Assembly: GCA_022655215.1 (NCBI GenBank)
Contig: JALCUE010000002.1
Location: 550,386-614,385, forward strand
Direction of reading: 5' to 3'
Length of the DNA: 64,000 nt
Source of the DNA: Atopobiaceae bacterium
GTDB lineage: Bacteria > Actinomycetota > Coriobacteriia > Coriobacteriales > Atopobiaceae
Position numbers and translations under genes: made by a program. Shown here in pieces: positions 26,995 to 35,305 of the stretch. The stretch's first letter is position 1, and the number at the start of each line of letters is the position of its first letter. Below the pieces are notes generated by a model, which was not told where the DNA came from, did not search any database, and saw nothing but the letters and a program-made list of their open reading frames with translations.

Positions 26995-27879
26995 ATGCTC
27001 GTCAACCTTCGTGACATCACCGCCGTGGCCGAGCAGAACAACATGGCCATCGGTGCCTTCAACACGCCGAGCATGGAGGCCGTGCGTGCCGCCATCGACG
27101 CCGCGGAGGAGACGGGCTATCCCGTCATCATCCAGCATGCCGAGTGCCATGAGGACTTCATGCCCATGGACAAGATCGGTCCGGCCATGGTGGCCCTCGC
27201 CGGGCGCTCGAGCGCACAGGTCTGCGTCCATCTCGATCACTGCGAGCATCTCTCCTACATGCGCCGTGCCCTCGAGATGGGCTTCACGGGCGTCATGTAC
27301 GACGGCTCCATGCAGCCCTATGACGTGAACGTCGCCAACTCGCGGCGCGCGGCGGCCATGTGCCACGACTTCGACTGCGGTCTCGAGTGCGAGCTGGGAA
27401 GCATGGGCGCCCGCGAGAACGGTGCCGGCCATGACGCCGACGAGTCGGGCGCGATGGCCATCTACACCGACCCCGACCAGGCTGCAGGCTTCATCGAGGC
27501 CACGGACCTCGACATCCTCGCCTGCTCGTTCGGTACCGTCCATGGCATCTACAAGGCCGAGCCCAAGCTCAACTTCGACGTGCTCACGGACATCCGCTCC
27601 CGCGTGAACGTCCCGCTGGTCATGCACGGTGGTTCCGGCGTGTCCGATGACGACTACCGCTCCGCCATCGACGCCGGCATCAGGAAGATCAACTACTACA
27701 CCTACGGCGTCAAGTATGCGGGCGAGGCCGTGCGCCGGACCATCCGCGACTTCGAGGCCAAGGAGGCCGACTCCGTGGTCTACTGGCACGACATGACCAT
27801 GGCCGCCTATGCCAGCATGCTCGAGACCTTCAAGGACGTCATCACGGTGTTCGCCAACGGCGCGGAGCCCCTGGCATAG
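26995..27879 (+). CDS. class II ketose-bisphosphate aldolase
   Basis: A 294-residue zinc-dependent aldolase of the Fba/GatY/KbaY/IolJ family, which cleaves ketose-bisphosphates to dihydroxyacetone phosphate and an aldehyde. Visible motifs are GAFNTPSMEAVRA, the zinc-binding VHLDHCEH (about residues 76-83), CELGSMGARENG, the HGIYKAEPKLNFD loop and HGGSGVSDDDYRSAI, where the phosphate binds. It could be the glycolytic fructose-bisphosphate aldolase or a tagatose/deoxygluconate enzyme; the SMGARENG loop in place of the more usual GxIGGxE leaves the substrate open. The gene stands alone, with GTACACTTGTAC, an inverted repeat at 26893-26904, about 90 bases upstream. Confidence 0.88.
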   Translation: MLVNLRDITAVAEQNNMAIGAFNTPSMEAVRAAIDAAEETGYPVIIQHAECHEDFMPMDKIGPAMVALAGRSSAQVCVHLDHCEHLSYMRRALEMGFTGVMYDGSMQPYDVNVANSRRAAAMCHDFDCGLECELGSMGARENGAGHDADESGAMAIYTDPDQAAGFIEATDLDILACSFGTVHGIYKAEPKLNFDVLTDIRSRVNVPLVMHGGSGVSDDDYRSAIDAGIRKINYYTYGVKYAGEAVRRTIRDFEAKEADSVVYWHDMTMAAYASMLETFKDVITVFANGAEPLA

Positions 27880-27994
27880 AGGCCCTGTCGGCGTCTGATG
27901 AGGTTGACCACGAAGTGGCGGCCAGCTGGCGGCTTGTCCTATCCTTCTCGTATACCTCATGAAGAGAAGACGAGAAGAAGAGAACGGACACCGA

Positions 27995-28792
27995 ATGATC
28001 AAGCTCATCGCATCGGACATGGACGGCACGCTCCTCGACGGGGACTCCCACGTCCCGCCCGAGACCTATGACCTCATACGCTCGCTTCGCGAGAAGGGCA
28101 TCCACTTCGCGGCCAGCTCGGGCAGGCGCTATGACACGCTCTGCGAGTTCTTCGAGCCCGTCGCCGACGGGATGGACTTCGTGGCCTCCAACGGCGCGCA
28201 GGTCTACGCCGATGGCGACCTCATCGACCGCGAGGTCTACAGCCATGCCTCCCTGAAGCGCCTCGAGCGCGTCGTGGACATGTTCGACTGCCTCCACCTC
28301 GTCCTGTTCGACCGTCGCCGCAGCTTCCTGTTCGACGAGGAGCAGCACTACGAGCGCGAGATCGACAAGGACCTCCCGAACGGCGAGAGGGTCTTCGAGG
28401 TGCCCGGCCCCGAGACGAACATCATCAAGGCATCCGTCTTCTGCGACGCCGACGATCAGGTCATGGACATGGCATACGCCCTCAACCGCGAGCTGGGCGA
28501 CAGGTTCGTGTTCGCGCCGTCGGGCAGGAAGTGGATCGACGCCATGCAGCCCGGCGTCACCAAGGCGTCCGGCATCGACCAGATCATGGGCCTGTACGGC
28601 ATCAAGGCCGACGAGGTCATGGCGTTCGGCGACGCGATGAACGACTACGAGATCCTGCGCATGGTGGGCAGCTCGCGTGCCATGGGCAACGCCCGCTATG
28701 CCATCAAGCAGGTGGCGGCCAAGGTCATCGGCACCAACCTCGACCACAGCGTCCAGAAGGCCATGCGAGAGGTGCTCGAGGCGGCCGAATGA
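27995..28792 (+). CDS. HAD-superfamily sugar-phosphate phosphatase (Cof type)
   Basis: A 265-residue class IIB HAD hydrolase. The nucleophile motif DMDGTLLDG (residues 8-16), motif II AASSGR, Lys near ASGIDQIMG and the C-terminal acidic motif FGDAMNDYEIL are all present, as in Cof/YidA enzymes that dephosphorylate sugar or cofactor phosphates. The start is the ATG at 27995, just before the family's IKLIASDMDGT; an in-frame ATG at 27959 adds only a charged leader. The stop codon overlaps the start of the following PTH2 gene (ATGA), so the two are translationally coupled. Confidence 0.9.
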   Translation: MIKLIASDMDGTLLDGDSHVPPETYDLIRSLREKGIHFAASSGRRYDTLCEFFEPVADGMDFVASNGAQVYADGDLIDREVYSHASLKRLERVVDMFDCLHLVLFDRRRSFLFDEEQHYEREIDKDLPNGERVFEVPGPETNIIKASVFCDADDQVMDMAYALNRELGDRFVFAPSGRKWIDAMQPGVTKASGIDQIMGLYGIKADEVMAFGDAMNDYEILRMVGSSRAMGNARYAIKQVAAKVIGTNLDHSVQKAMREVLEAAE

Positions 28793-29184
28793 CGTCACGT
28801 CCCGATGAGTACCGCCAGTACCTGGTCGCGGACCGCTCACTCGGCATGAGTGCCGGCAAGCTCGCGGCGCAGGTCGCTCATGCGTCCGTGGCCTTCCTGC
28901 TCCACTCGCCCGACCTCGACGAGGACGCCCTCGCGAGATGGGTGGCGTCCGGCGAGGCGAAGATCGTCCTCGCGGTCGATGGGAGGTCCGGCCTGGAGGC
29001 GCTCGTCTCCCGTGCCGAGGCCGCCGGTCTCGAGGAGGACGTCGACTTCTTCCGCATCCTCGACGAGTGCCGCACCGAGCTCACGCCCGACGCATCGGGA
29101 ACGTGCTGGACCTGCGTGGGCTTCGCCCCCGCGCTCGCCTCGACCATGGCCCCGATCACGGGAGGCCTCGCCCTCTACAGGTGA
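28789..29184 (+). CDS. peptidyl-tRNA hydrolase, archaeal/eukaryotic type (PTH2)
   Basis: A 131-residue protein with the PTH2 fold signature. GMSAGKLAAQVAHAS (about residues 19-33) corresponds to the family's GMGKGKxAAQCxHA helix, VLAVDGRSGLEALVSRAEAAG is the mid-helix region and PITGGLALYR is the characteristic C-terminus. PTH2 releases peptidyl groups from tRNA. Most bacteria use the unrelated Pth1; Pth1 may also exist elsewhere in this genome. The gene starts inside the stop of the HAD gene by an ATGA overlap. An alternative is a related PTH2-like domain of unknown substrate, since bacterial members are poorly studied. Confidence 0.8.
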   Translation: MTSRPDEYRQYLVADRSLGMSAGKLAAQVAHASVAFLLHSPDLDEDALARWVASGEAKIVLAVDGRSGLEALVSRAEAAGLEEDVDFFRILDECRTELTPDASGTCWTCVGFAPALASTMAPITGGLALYR

Positions 29185-29229
29185 GCCTCCCGACGGGCGA
29201 CTCCCGACGCGCGCTCCACCTCGCCACGC

Positions 29230-29235
29230 TACAAT
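29230..29235 (+). promoter_or_regulatory. candidate -10 box TACAAT upstream of metG
   Basis: TACAAT, a close match to TATAAT, lies 105 bases before the metG start in the gap after PTH2. No convincing -35 box is seen. Confidence 0.4.
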
Positions 29236-29339
29236 GACAACGCCCGAGCAAGGCCTCCTCCCGTGCGAGACGCGCGTGGCGGACGACCACGAACCTGACG
29301 AACGTGACCCAAGCGGTCACGGACCAAGAAGAGGTACCG

Positions 29340-30971
29340 ATGGCAGAGAACACCCCCGACGACGGCAAGCGTCCGTCCTACTACGTCACCACGCCCATCT
29401 ACTACGTCAACGCCGCGCCTCACCTCGGCACCGCGTACTCCACGATCCTCGCGGACGTGCAGGCGCGCTTCCGTCGCGCCATGGGCTATGACGTGATGTT
29501 CCTCACGGGCCTCGACGAGCACGGCGAGAAGGTCGCGGCGTCCGCGGCCGAGCACGACATGACGCCCCAGCAGTGGTGCGATTCCCAGGTGCCGGCCTTC
29601 GATGACCTCTGGAAGACGCTCGAGATCACGAACGACGACTTCATCCGCACCACCGAGCCCCGCCAGACGGCGTCGGTCCAGCACCTCTGGGAGGTCCTCA
29701 AGGAGCGCGGGTACATCTACAAGGGTTCCTATGACGGCTGGTACTGCGTGCCCGAGGAGACCTACTTCACCGAGACCCAGGTCGCACACTCCGACGAGGC
29801 GAACCACACCGAGGGAGCCCACCTCTGCCCCGACTGCGGCAGGCCGCTGGAGCGCGTCCAGGAGGAGAGCTGGTTCTTCAAGCTCTCCGAGTTCCAGAAG
29901 CCCCTCCTCGACCTCTATCGGGATCACCCCGAGTTCGTCGAGCCCGAGATCCGCCGCAACGAGGTCGTCTCGTTCGTGGAGGGCGGGCTCAAGGACCTGT
30001 CCATCTCCCGCACGAGCTTCGACTGGGGGATCCCCCTGCCCTTCGACGAGCGCCACGTCACCTACGTGTGGTTCGACGCCCTCATCAACTACCTCACCGC
30101 GGTGGGCTATGGCGACGACTCTCCCGAGGCGGCAGCCACGCTGGCCCGCCGCTGGCCCGCCCAGACCCACATCGTGGGTAAGGACATCATCCGCTTCCAC
30201 TGCGTGATCTGGCCCGCCATGCTCATGGCGGCCGGTCTTCCCGTCCCCGAGCGCGTCTTCGTCCACGGCTTCCTCATGGTGAGGAACGAGGAGACGGGAG
30301 CCGGCGAGAAGATGAGCAAGTCCCGCGGCAACGCGATCGCGCCCGCAGAGGTCATCGACATGCTCGGCGTCGAGGGCTATCGCTACTACTTCATGACCGA
30401 CGTCGAGCCCGGCACGGATGGTGCCGTCTCGTTCTCGCGCATGGAGCAGGTCTACAACACCGACCTCGCCAACAGCTGGGGCAACCTCGTGAGCCGCACG
30501 CTCAACATGAGCGCCAAGTTCTTCGAGGGCAAGACCCCCGTCCTGCCCGAGGGCTGGACCACCGCCGCGAGCCCGCTTCGTGACGCCGCGGATGGTCTTC
30601 TCGACCGCTATGCGGCGGATATGGCCGACTTCGCCTATGGGAAGGCGGCCGAGGAGGTCATGGCTCTCGTCCATGCCGCCAACCACCACATCGAGGACAC
30701 CGAGCCCTGGGCGCTCGCCAAGGACCCGGTGCGCGCCGATGAGCTCGCCTGCGTCATCGGCGACCTGCTCGAGTCGATCCGCATCTGCGCACACCTCCTC
30801 GAGCCCTTCACCCCCGAGACCTCGGCCGAGGTCCTGCGTCGCATCTCCTGCGAGGGCGAGATCGGCTCGACCGACCTCGCGACCGCCTGCGAGTGGGGCG
30901 CGATCCCGCAGGACGTGCCCGTCACCAAGGGCGACGCGCTCTTTCCGCGCCTGGGCACCCCCGGCAAGTAG
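29340..30971 (+). CDS. metG: methionyl-tRNA synthetase
   Basis: Charges tRNA-Met with methionine. A 543-residue class I synthetase with the HIGH-type motif PHLGTAYS (about residues 22-29), the zinc-knuckle-like CPDCGRPLERV, the WFDALINYLTAVGY segment, the FHCVIWPAMLMAAGL helix and KMSKSRGN. It lacks the C-terminal EMAP-like dimerisation domain of the E. coli enzyme. The ATG at 29340 lies after AGAAGAGG and just before the conserved YYVTTPIYYVN; the frame opens at 29304. The rsmA gene begins at the base after the stop codon, and tatD overlaps that gene, forming the metG-rsmA-tatD translation/maintenance operon. Confidence 0.97.
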   Translation: MAENTPDDGKRPSYYVTTPIYYVNAAPHLGTAYSTILADVQARFRRAMGYDVMFLTGLDEHGEKVAASAAEHDMTPQQWCDSQVPAFDDLWKTLEITNDDFIRTTEPRQTASVQHLWEVLKERGYIYKGSYDGWYCVPEETYFTETQVAHSDEANHTEGAHLCPDCGRPLERVQEESWFFKLSEFQKPLLDLYRDHPEFVEPEIRRNEVVSFVEGGLKDLSISRTSFDWGIPLPFDERHVTYVWFDALINYLTAVGYGDDSPEAAATLARRWPAQTHIVGKDIIRFHCVIWPAMLMAAGLPVPERVFVHGFLMVRNEETGAGEKMSKSRGNAIAPAEVIDMLGVEGYRYYFMTDVEPGTDGAVSFSRMEQVYNTDLANSWGNLVSRTLNMSAKFFEGKTPVLPEGWTTAASPLRDAADGLLDRYAADMADFAYGKAAEEVMALVHAANHHIEDTEPWALAKDPVRADELACVIGDLLESIRICAHLLEPFTPETSAEVLRRISCEGEIGSTDLATACEWGAIPQDVPVTKGDALFPRLGTPGK

Positions 30972-31964
30972 ATGGGGACCACCCCGGACATGGACGGACG
31001 TGCGTCGGAGCCCGACAGCCAGGTCCCGGCGTCCCGGCTCGCGAACCCCACCTCGACCAGGACCGTGCTCGACAGGTTCGGGCTGGCCACGAAGAAGCGT
31101 CTGGGCCAGAACTTCCTGGTGGACGACTCCGTCATCGCGCGCATCCTCGACCTGGCCGAACTCGGTCCGGCCGACTCCGTGCTCGAGGTGGGACCGGGCA
31201 TCGGCACGCTCACGATCGCGCTCCTCGACCACGCCGGTGCGGTCGTCTCGCTCGAGGCCGATCGCGAGCTCGAGCGCGTGCTGGCCTCCACGTGCGCGGA
31301 TGGCGCCGACCGATTCGCCCTCGTGATGGGAGACGCCCTCAAGGCGACTCCCGCCACCGTCGGCGAAGCCCTCGAGGGACTCGAGCGCACGGAAGCCCCG
31401 GCGCATCCCACCGAGTTCGTCTCGAACCTGCCCTATCAGGTGGCCGCGACGGTGCTCCTGCGCTTCCTCCAGACCATGCCCACCATCTCGCGTGCCGTCG
31501 TGATGGTCCAGGCCGAGGTCGCCGACCGCATCTCGGCATCGCCGGGCACGAAGGCCTATGGGGCGTATACGGCGAAGCTGGCACTCCAAGGCATGGTCAC
31601 GGGCCGCTTCGAGGTGGGTCCGGGGTGCTTCATGCCGCCGCCCCATGTGAACTCCGCCGTCGTCCGCATCGACCGTCATGCCCCCGTCGGACCCGGCGGC
31701 GCGTGCCTCACGCCCGAGCAGGTGGCCGCGACGGCATCCGTCATCGACGCGGCGTTCGCACAACGACGCAAGACCATCCGCAACTCGATGTCGTCGTCCG
31801 GGTTCGACAAGGCGGCCCTGGACGTCGCCTTCGAGGAGTCGGGCATCGACGCAGGGTGCAGGGCGGAGACGCTTCCCTGTGAGGCGTTCGTGGGGCTCGC
31901 CCTCGCGTTGGGCGGGAACGGTCGTGGGGACGGCGCGACATCCGGGAAGGGGAGTGGCGTATGA
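30972..31964 (+). CDS. rsmA: 16S rRNA (adenine1518/1519-N6) dimethyltransferase
   Basis: Dimethylates two adjacent adenosines in helix 45 of 16S rRNA during 30S assembly, using S-adenosylmethionine. The 330-residue protein carries KKRLGQNFLVDDSVI (about 46-60), the SAM-binding LEVGPGIGTLTIALLDHAG, the acidic LEAD and the catalytic NLPYQ motif. A 30-residue N-terminal extension is not conserved in the family. The start ATG immediately follows the metG stop with no gap, so translation must be coupled; the next gene overlaps by 4 bases. Loss of the E. coli homologue gives kasugamycin resistance. Confidence 0.95.
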   Translation: MGTTPDMDGRASEPDSQVPASRLANPTSTRTVLDRFGLATKKRLGQNFLVDDSVIARILDLAELGPADSVLEVGPGIGTLTIALLDHAGAVVSLEADRELERVLASTCADGADRFALVMGDALKATPATVGEALEGLERTEAPAHPTEFVSNLPYQVAATVLLRFLQTMPTISRAVVMVQAEVADRISASPGTKAYGAYTAKLALQGMVTGRFEVGPGCFMPPPHVNSAVVRIDRHAPVGPGGACLTPEQVAATASVIDAAFAQRRKTIRNSMSSSGFDKAALDVAFEESGIDAGCRAETLPCEAFVGLALALGGNGRGDGATSGKGSGV

Positions 31965-32959
31965 GCAGGGAGCTCGAGTGCATGGATTCGCTCACCAAGG
32001 GTGACGGGTCGCTCTTCCACACGCGCAAGGGTCGTCCCCAGCCATGGCCCAAGCCCCTGGCCCCCCTTGCCGACACCCATTGCCACCTCACCGTCTTCGA
32101 GGGCCATGACCCCGCGGAGGCGATCTGCCGCGCCGCTCTCGTGGGGTGTCGCCTGCTCGTGGTGCCCATCGATCCCACCGAGGACGGCACCGATGCCGAG
32201 GCCTTCCTCGCCTCGCTCACCGCATGGCTCGACGAGGCGCGTGCCCTTCTCGCCCGGGCCGTCGACGACGGGCTCGTGCCTCCGGAGTTCCCCGGCCACC
32301 CCTCATGGACGGGAATCCCGGACGTTCGCATCCTGGCCGGCACCCATCCCTACGGCGCCGCCATCCACGATGCCGCCGCCCGCGAGCGGCTGGAGACCTT
32401 CCTGTCCGACCCGCGCTGCGTGGGCGTGGGCGAGATCGGCCTGGACTACACCTGCGACGTGCCCGTCGACGTCCAGCTCGCCGTCTTCGACGAGCAGCTC
32501 GCCTGTGCCCGCGAGCGCTCCCTTCCCGTCGAGCTTCACATCCGTGACGAGAGGGACGACGCCTCCCATGCCGCCCATCTCGCCGCGGCGGAGCTCCTCG
32601 CCGAGAGGGGCGTGCCCGAGGCAGGATGCGACCTCCATTGCTTCACCGATGACATCGCATGCGTCCGCCCGTTCGTGGGGATGGGGTGCCATGTCGCGTT
32701 CGGTGGCGCGGTGACCTTCTCCAAGAGCGATGACATCCGCGACGCGGCGGCGTTCGTGCCCGACGGCCTGATCCTGTCCGAGACGGATTGCCCGTACATG
32801 GCTCCCGTCCCGCTCCGGGGCGAGGAGTGCGAGCCGGCCATGGTGGCCTTCTCGGCGGCATGCGTCGCCGACGTCCGCGAGGAGGCCGGCATCTCCTCTC
32901 GCAAGGCGACCTACGAGTCCCTCTGGCACAACGCCTGCGAGCTCTTCTCCATCTCCTAG
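31961..32959 (+). CDS. TatD-family metal-dependent hydrolase
   Basis: A 332-residue TIM-barrel hydrolase of the TatD DNase family. The metal-binding motifs are present in order: ADTHCHL (about residues 36-42), GEIGLDYT, ELHIRDER, DLHCFTDD and the final SETDCPYMAP. Members have 3'-5' exonuclease activity in vitro and are linked to DNA and RNA repair. The protein is about 70 residues longer than E. coli TatD, with an N-terminal extension and an insert near 70-110. Its ATG overlaps the rsmA stop as ATGA, and the same neighbourhood is common in Gram-positive genomes. Confidence 0.92.
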   Translation: MSRELECMDSLTKGDGSLFHTRKGRPQPWPKPLAPLADTHCHLTVFEGHDPAEAICRAALVGCRLLVVPIDPTEDGTDAEAFLASLTAWLDEARALLARAVDDGLVPPEFPGHPSWTGIPDVRILAGTHPYGAAIHDAAARERLETFLSDPRCVGVGEIGLDYTCDVPVDVQLAVFDEQLACARERSLPVELHIRDERDDASHAAHLAAAELLAERGVPEAGCDLHCFTDDIACVRPFVGMGCHVAFGGAVTFSKSDDIRDAAAFVPDGLILSETDCPYMAPVPLRGEECEPAMVAFSAACVADVREEAGISSRKATYESLWHNACELFSIS

Positions 32960-33058
32960 GGCCGCCGGACCGCACGCCCGCGGCGTTGCGTGCGCACGGG
33001 CATGGGTATGCTCAGACCAACCGACCGGGACCCCTCGCGCGCCAAGCGGGGGTGAGCC

Positions 33059-33817
33059 ATGCGTCTCGAGGTTCCGTCGACATCCAAGGAAAGCCATGCG
33101 TCGCGTCTCCTCGAGGCCGCCCTCGAGCTCGCGTTCCCCACGCGTTGCGTCGGATGTGACCGTCCCGGCACGCTCCTGTGCGACGACTGCCGGGAGGGGC
33201 TTGCCTGGATCGCGCAGCGCTGGGCATGTCCCGTGTGCGGCGCCCCCTACGGTTGGCTCGTGTGCACGGAGTGCGGTAGGGACGACCCGTGGGAGATGCG
33301 CGCCACGACCTCCGCGCTCGTGTTCGAGGGCGCCGCGCGCGCCACGGTCACCCTCCTCAAGGACGCCCACGAGCTGAGGCTCGCCCCGGTCATGGCGGCG
33401 GCCATCGCGTGCGCGCTCGACGAGGCGTCGGCATGGCCGGCTCGTGATGGTGCCGCCCGCCATTCCGACGTGGACGTCGATGCCATCTGCTTCGTGCCGG
33501 CGACGCCTGCCGCCTACGCCAGGCGTGGCTTCGACCACATGGAGCTGGTCTCACGCGAGCTCTCGACCCTCGTCTCGATCCCCTTGGCGGATGTGCTCGC
33601 CAGGGTCGATGCGTCCGACCAGAGGACGCTGGGCAGGCAGGGACGAGCGGACAACGCTCGTGGCACGTTCAGGGTGGTGGACGACGTGGGCGGCATGGAC
33701 CTGCTCCTCGTCGATGACGTCGTGACGACCGGTGCCTCCATGAGGGAGGCGGCCCGTACGCTCCTCGGGAGGGGGGCGTCCTCGGTGAGTGCGGCGTCGT
33801 TCGCGCGGGTCTGGTGA
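33059..33817 (+). CDS. comF: ComF-family phosphoribosyltransferase-like protein
   Basis: A 252-residue protein of the ComF/GntX family. The N-terminal half has four CxxC pairs for zinc (CVGC, CDDC, CPVC, CTEC within residues 25-75), and the C-terminal half is a type I phosphoribosyltransferase domain with the PRPP loop LLLVDDVVTTGASM (about 219-232). ComFC supports DNA uptake in naturally competent bacteria, but the family is present in many others, where its role is unknown. Directly downstream lie a strong promoter and a structured RNA candidate, and beyond those the hibernation factor gene. The ATG at 33059 has GGGGGTGAGCC upstream. Confidence 0.88.
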   Translation: MRLEVPSTSKESHASRLLEAALELAFPTRCVGCDRPGTLLCDDCREGLAWIAQRWACPVCGAPYGWLVCTECGRDDPWEMRATTSALVFEGAARATVTLLKDAHELRLAPVMAAAIACALDEASAWPARDGAARHSDVDVDAICFVPATPAAYARRGFDHMELVSRELSTLVSIPLADVLARVDASDQRTLGRQGRADNARGTFRVVDDVGGMDLLLVDDVVTTGASMREAARTLLGRGASSVSAASFARVW

Positions 33818-33845
33818 GGATTTCATCCGCGACCTGCGACGATGT

Positions 33846-33873
33846 CTGACATATGTTCGAATCCTGCTATAAT
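33846..33873 (+). promoter_or_regulatory. strong consensus promoter of the RNA downstream of comF
   Basis: The -35 box CTGACA (33846-33851) and the perfect -10 box TATAAT (33868-33873) are 16 bases apart. It is the best sigma-A-type promoter in the window. No coding sequence follows for 300 bases, which supports transcription of a stable RNA starting near 33880. Confidence 0.8.
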
Positions 33874-33879
33874 TCCCGT

Positions 33880-34135
33880 GTCTCATTCCAGGTCTGTGGT
33901 TGCGGACGCGCGAGCGTCCTAGTCCATGGCAGACGAGGCCGAAGGGATCCACGTAAGCCCCGTCGTGCGCGGCGGGACGATCATGGTTCGTCCTAGAGGT
34001 AAGTCGCACCGCCCGTCATACGCATGAGGCATACCGCCTCGCGGGCGAGAGGGTCAGTCGTGAGGCCGCCTGCGGGCGGTCGAGCAAAAGCCCCGGTGCG
34101 CGAGTGTGGGGTCAAAGACCAGGTCAGCTGGATGG
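33880..34135 (+). ncRNA. structured non-coding RNA candidate, possibly the raiA-motif RNA
   Basis: About 250 bases after a strong promoter hold a chain of helices and no open frame with a binding site. Stem GTCTG (33892-33896)/CAGAC (33930-33934) closes over a perfect 6-bp hairpin with a GCGA tetraloop (33904-33919). Further hairpins are 33975-33980/33988-33993, 34010-34015/34042-34047 enclosing 34026-34030/34036-34040, 34064-34070/34075-34081 and 34110-34113/34117-34120. It lies between comF and the hpf (raiA) gene, the setting in which I recall raiA-motif RNAs being found. The class assignment is an inference from position; the ends are approximate. It does not show RNase P, tmRNA or SRP RNA signatures. 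Confidence 0.55.
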
Positions 34136-34175
34136 GACGCGTCTTGTATCAAAGGAATCGGCAGGGAGCTGGCAG

Positions 34176-35150
34176 ATGAAGCGCAACCATTTCGTCAGGC
34201 ATTTCGTAACGCTCGCGCTCATGGCACTCGCCTGTGCGGTCGCCTTGGGAGGATGCCAGCTCTCCCTCACGCCCACGTCGGTCGACGAGGCGCGTTCGTC
34301 GGCCGCCTCGTCCACGAAGGCCGAGGTCACCTCGCCGACCATCGCGACCGATGGCACGCTCACCGTCGGTCTCAAGACGGCCAGCGCCACGGCGCCCCTC
34401 TGCATCACCTCCGACTCCGGCGACGTCACCGGCCTCGACATCGACCTCGCCTCGGCCATAGCCGACGAGCTCGGTCTCAAGGTCAAGTTCGTCTCGGTCA
34501 CCGATGCCAAGTCGGGCATCGCCAAGGGCTGTGACATCGTCATGGACGTCTCCTCCGGCGAGTCGGCCGACGTCAAGGTGATCGGCCGCTACACCGAGTC
34601 GGCGGTGGCCCTGTTCCACAAGGATGCCGCCGGCGTCACCTCGGCCACGGAGCTCTCCGGCAAGACCGTGGGCGTGCAGAAGTCCTCGACGTCGCAGAAG
34701 GCCCTCGCGCGCACGAGCCTCGTCATGACGCAGAAGGAGTACAGCAACCTCAACGAGGCGTTCGACGCCCTGAACGCGGGTTCGGTCGACTACGTGCTGT
34801 GCGATGCCTATGCGGGTGCCTACCTCTCCACGAGCTACTCGGGCATCACCATGGCCGGCACGATCGACGTCCCCACGTCCGCCGGCGTTGCGGTCTCCTC
34901 GACCAACACCGAGCTCCAGACGAAGATCCAGACGGCGATCGACGACCTCTCGCAGAACGGCGTCTACGACATCATCCGCTCGCGTTGGGTGGGCTCGATG
35001 GCCCAGCTCACGTCGTCGAGCCAGGTCTCCGGCATCACCGTGACCTCCGCGACCACGACGACGGACGCGTCGACCTCGGACTCCGCCACGGCGACGGGGA
35101 CCACCGACGGGTCGGGCGCCGGGTCCAACGCGGTGTCGTCCACGAACTAG
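34176..35150 (+). CDS. orphan amino-acid-type substrate-binding lipoprotein
   Basis: A 324-residue member of the bacterial extracellular solute-binding protein family 3. A signal peptide ends in the lipobox VALGGC, so the mature protein is a membrane-anchored lipoprotein. After a Ser/Thr linker come TLTVGLKTASATAPLC, GLDIDLASAIADELGLKVKFV, LSGKTVGVQKSSTSQ and ALNAGSVDYVLCD, the usual pattern for amino acid receptors. The final 45 residues are a Ser/Thr/Ala-rich tail. No permease or ATPase gene adjoins it, so it may serve a transporter encoded elsewhere or act as a sensor. The ATG at 34176 follows GGCAGGGAG; the open frame extends back into the RNA region. Confidence 0.88.
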   Translation: MKRNHFVRHFVTLALMALACAVALGGCQLSLTPTSVDEARSSAASSTKAEVTSPTIATDGTLTVGLKTASATAPLCITSDSGDVTGLDIDLASAIADELGLKVKFVSVTDAKSGIAKGCDIVMDVSSGESADVKVIGRYTESAVALFHKDAAGVTSATELSGKTVGVQKSSTSQKALARTSLVMTQKEYSNLNEAFDALNAGSVDYVLCDAYAGAYLSTSYSGITMAGTIDVPTSAGVAVSSTNTELQTKIQTAIDDLSQNGVYDIIRSRWVGSMAQLTSSSQVSGITVTSATTTTDASTSDSATATGTTDGSGAGSNAVSSTN

Positions 35151-35305
35151 CAAGCATCCTCCACGCATCCGTCGGCCTCCGAGGGGAATACCGTGGCGTG
35201 TTTGGGTACTACCAGAGTATGGGGTCGGGCCCCGCGAGGGGAGCGCGCATATGGTGCGGACCTGGTCCCGTCGAACGTGACTATCGGCTCTCGAATGGAG
35301 GCAAC

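Noticed and set aside
29229-31763. An 844-codon open frame on the minus strand
   Set aside because: Antisense to metG and rsmA, low-complexity composition, no recognisable domain.
33880-34135. Identification of the RNA candidate as RNase P, tmRNA, SRP RNA or a cobalamin riboswitch
   Set aside because: The conserved strings of those RNAs are absent: no GAGGAAAGTCC, no tmRNA-like ends or tag frame, no SRP tetraloop domain and no B12-box.
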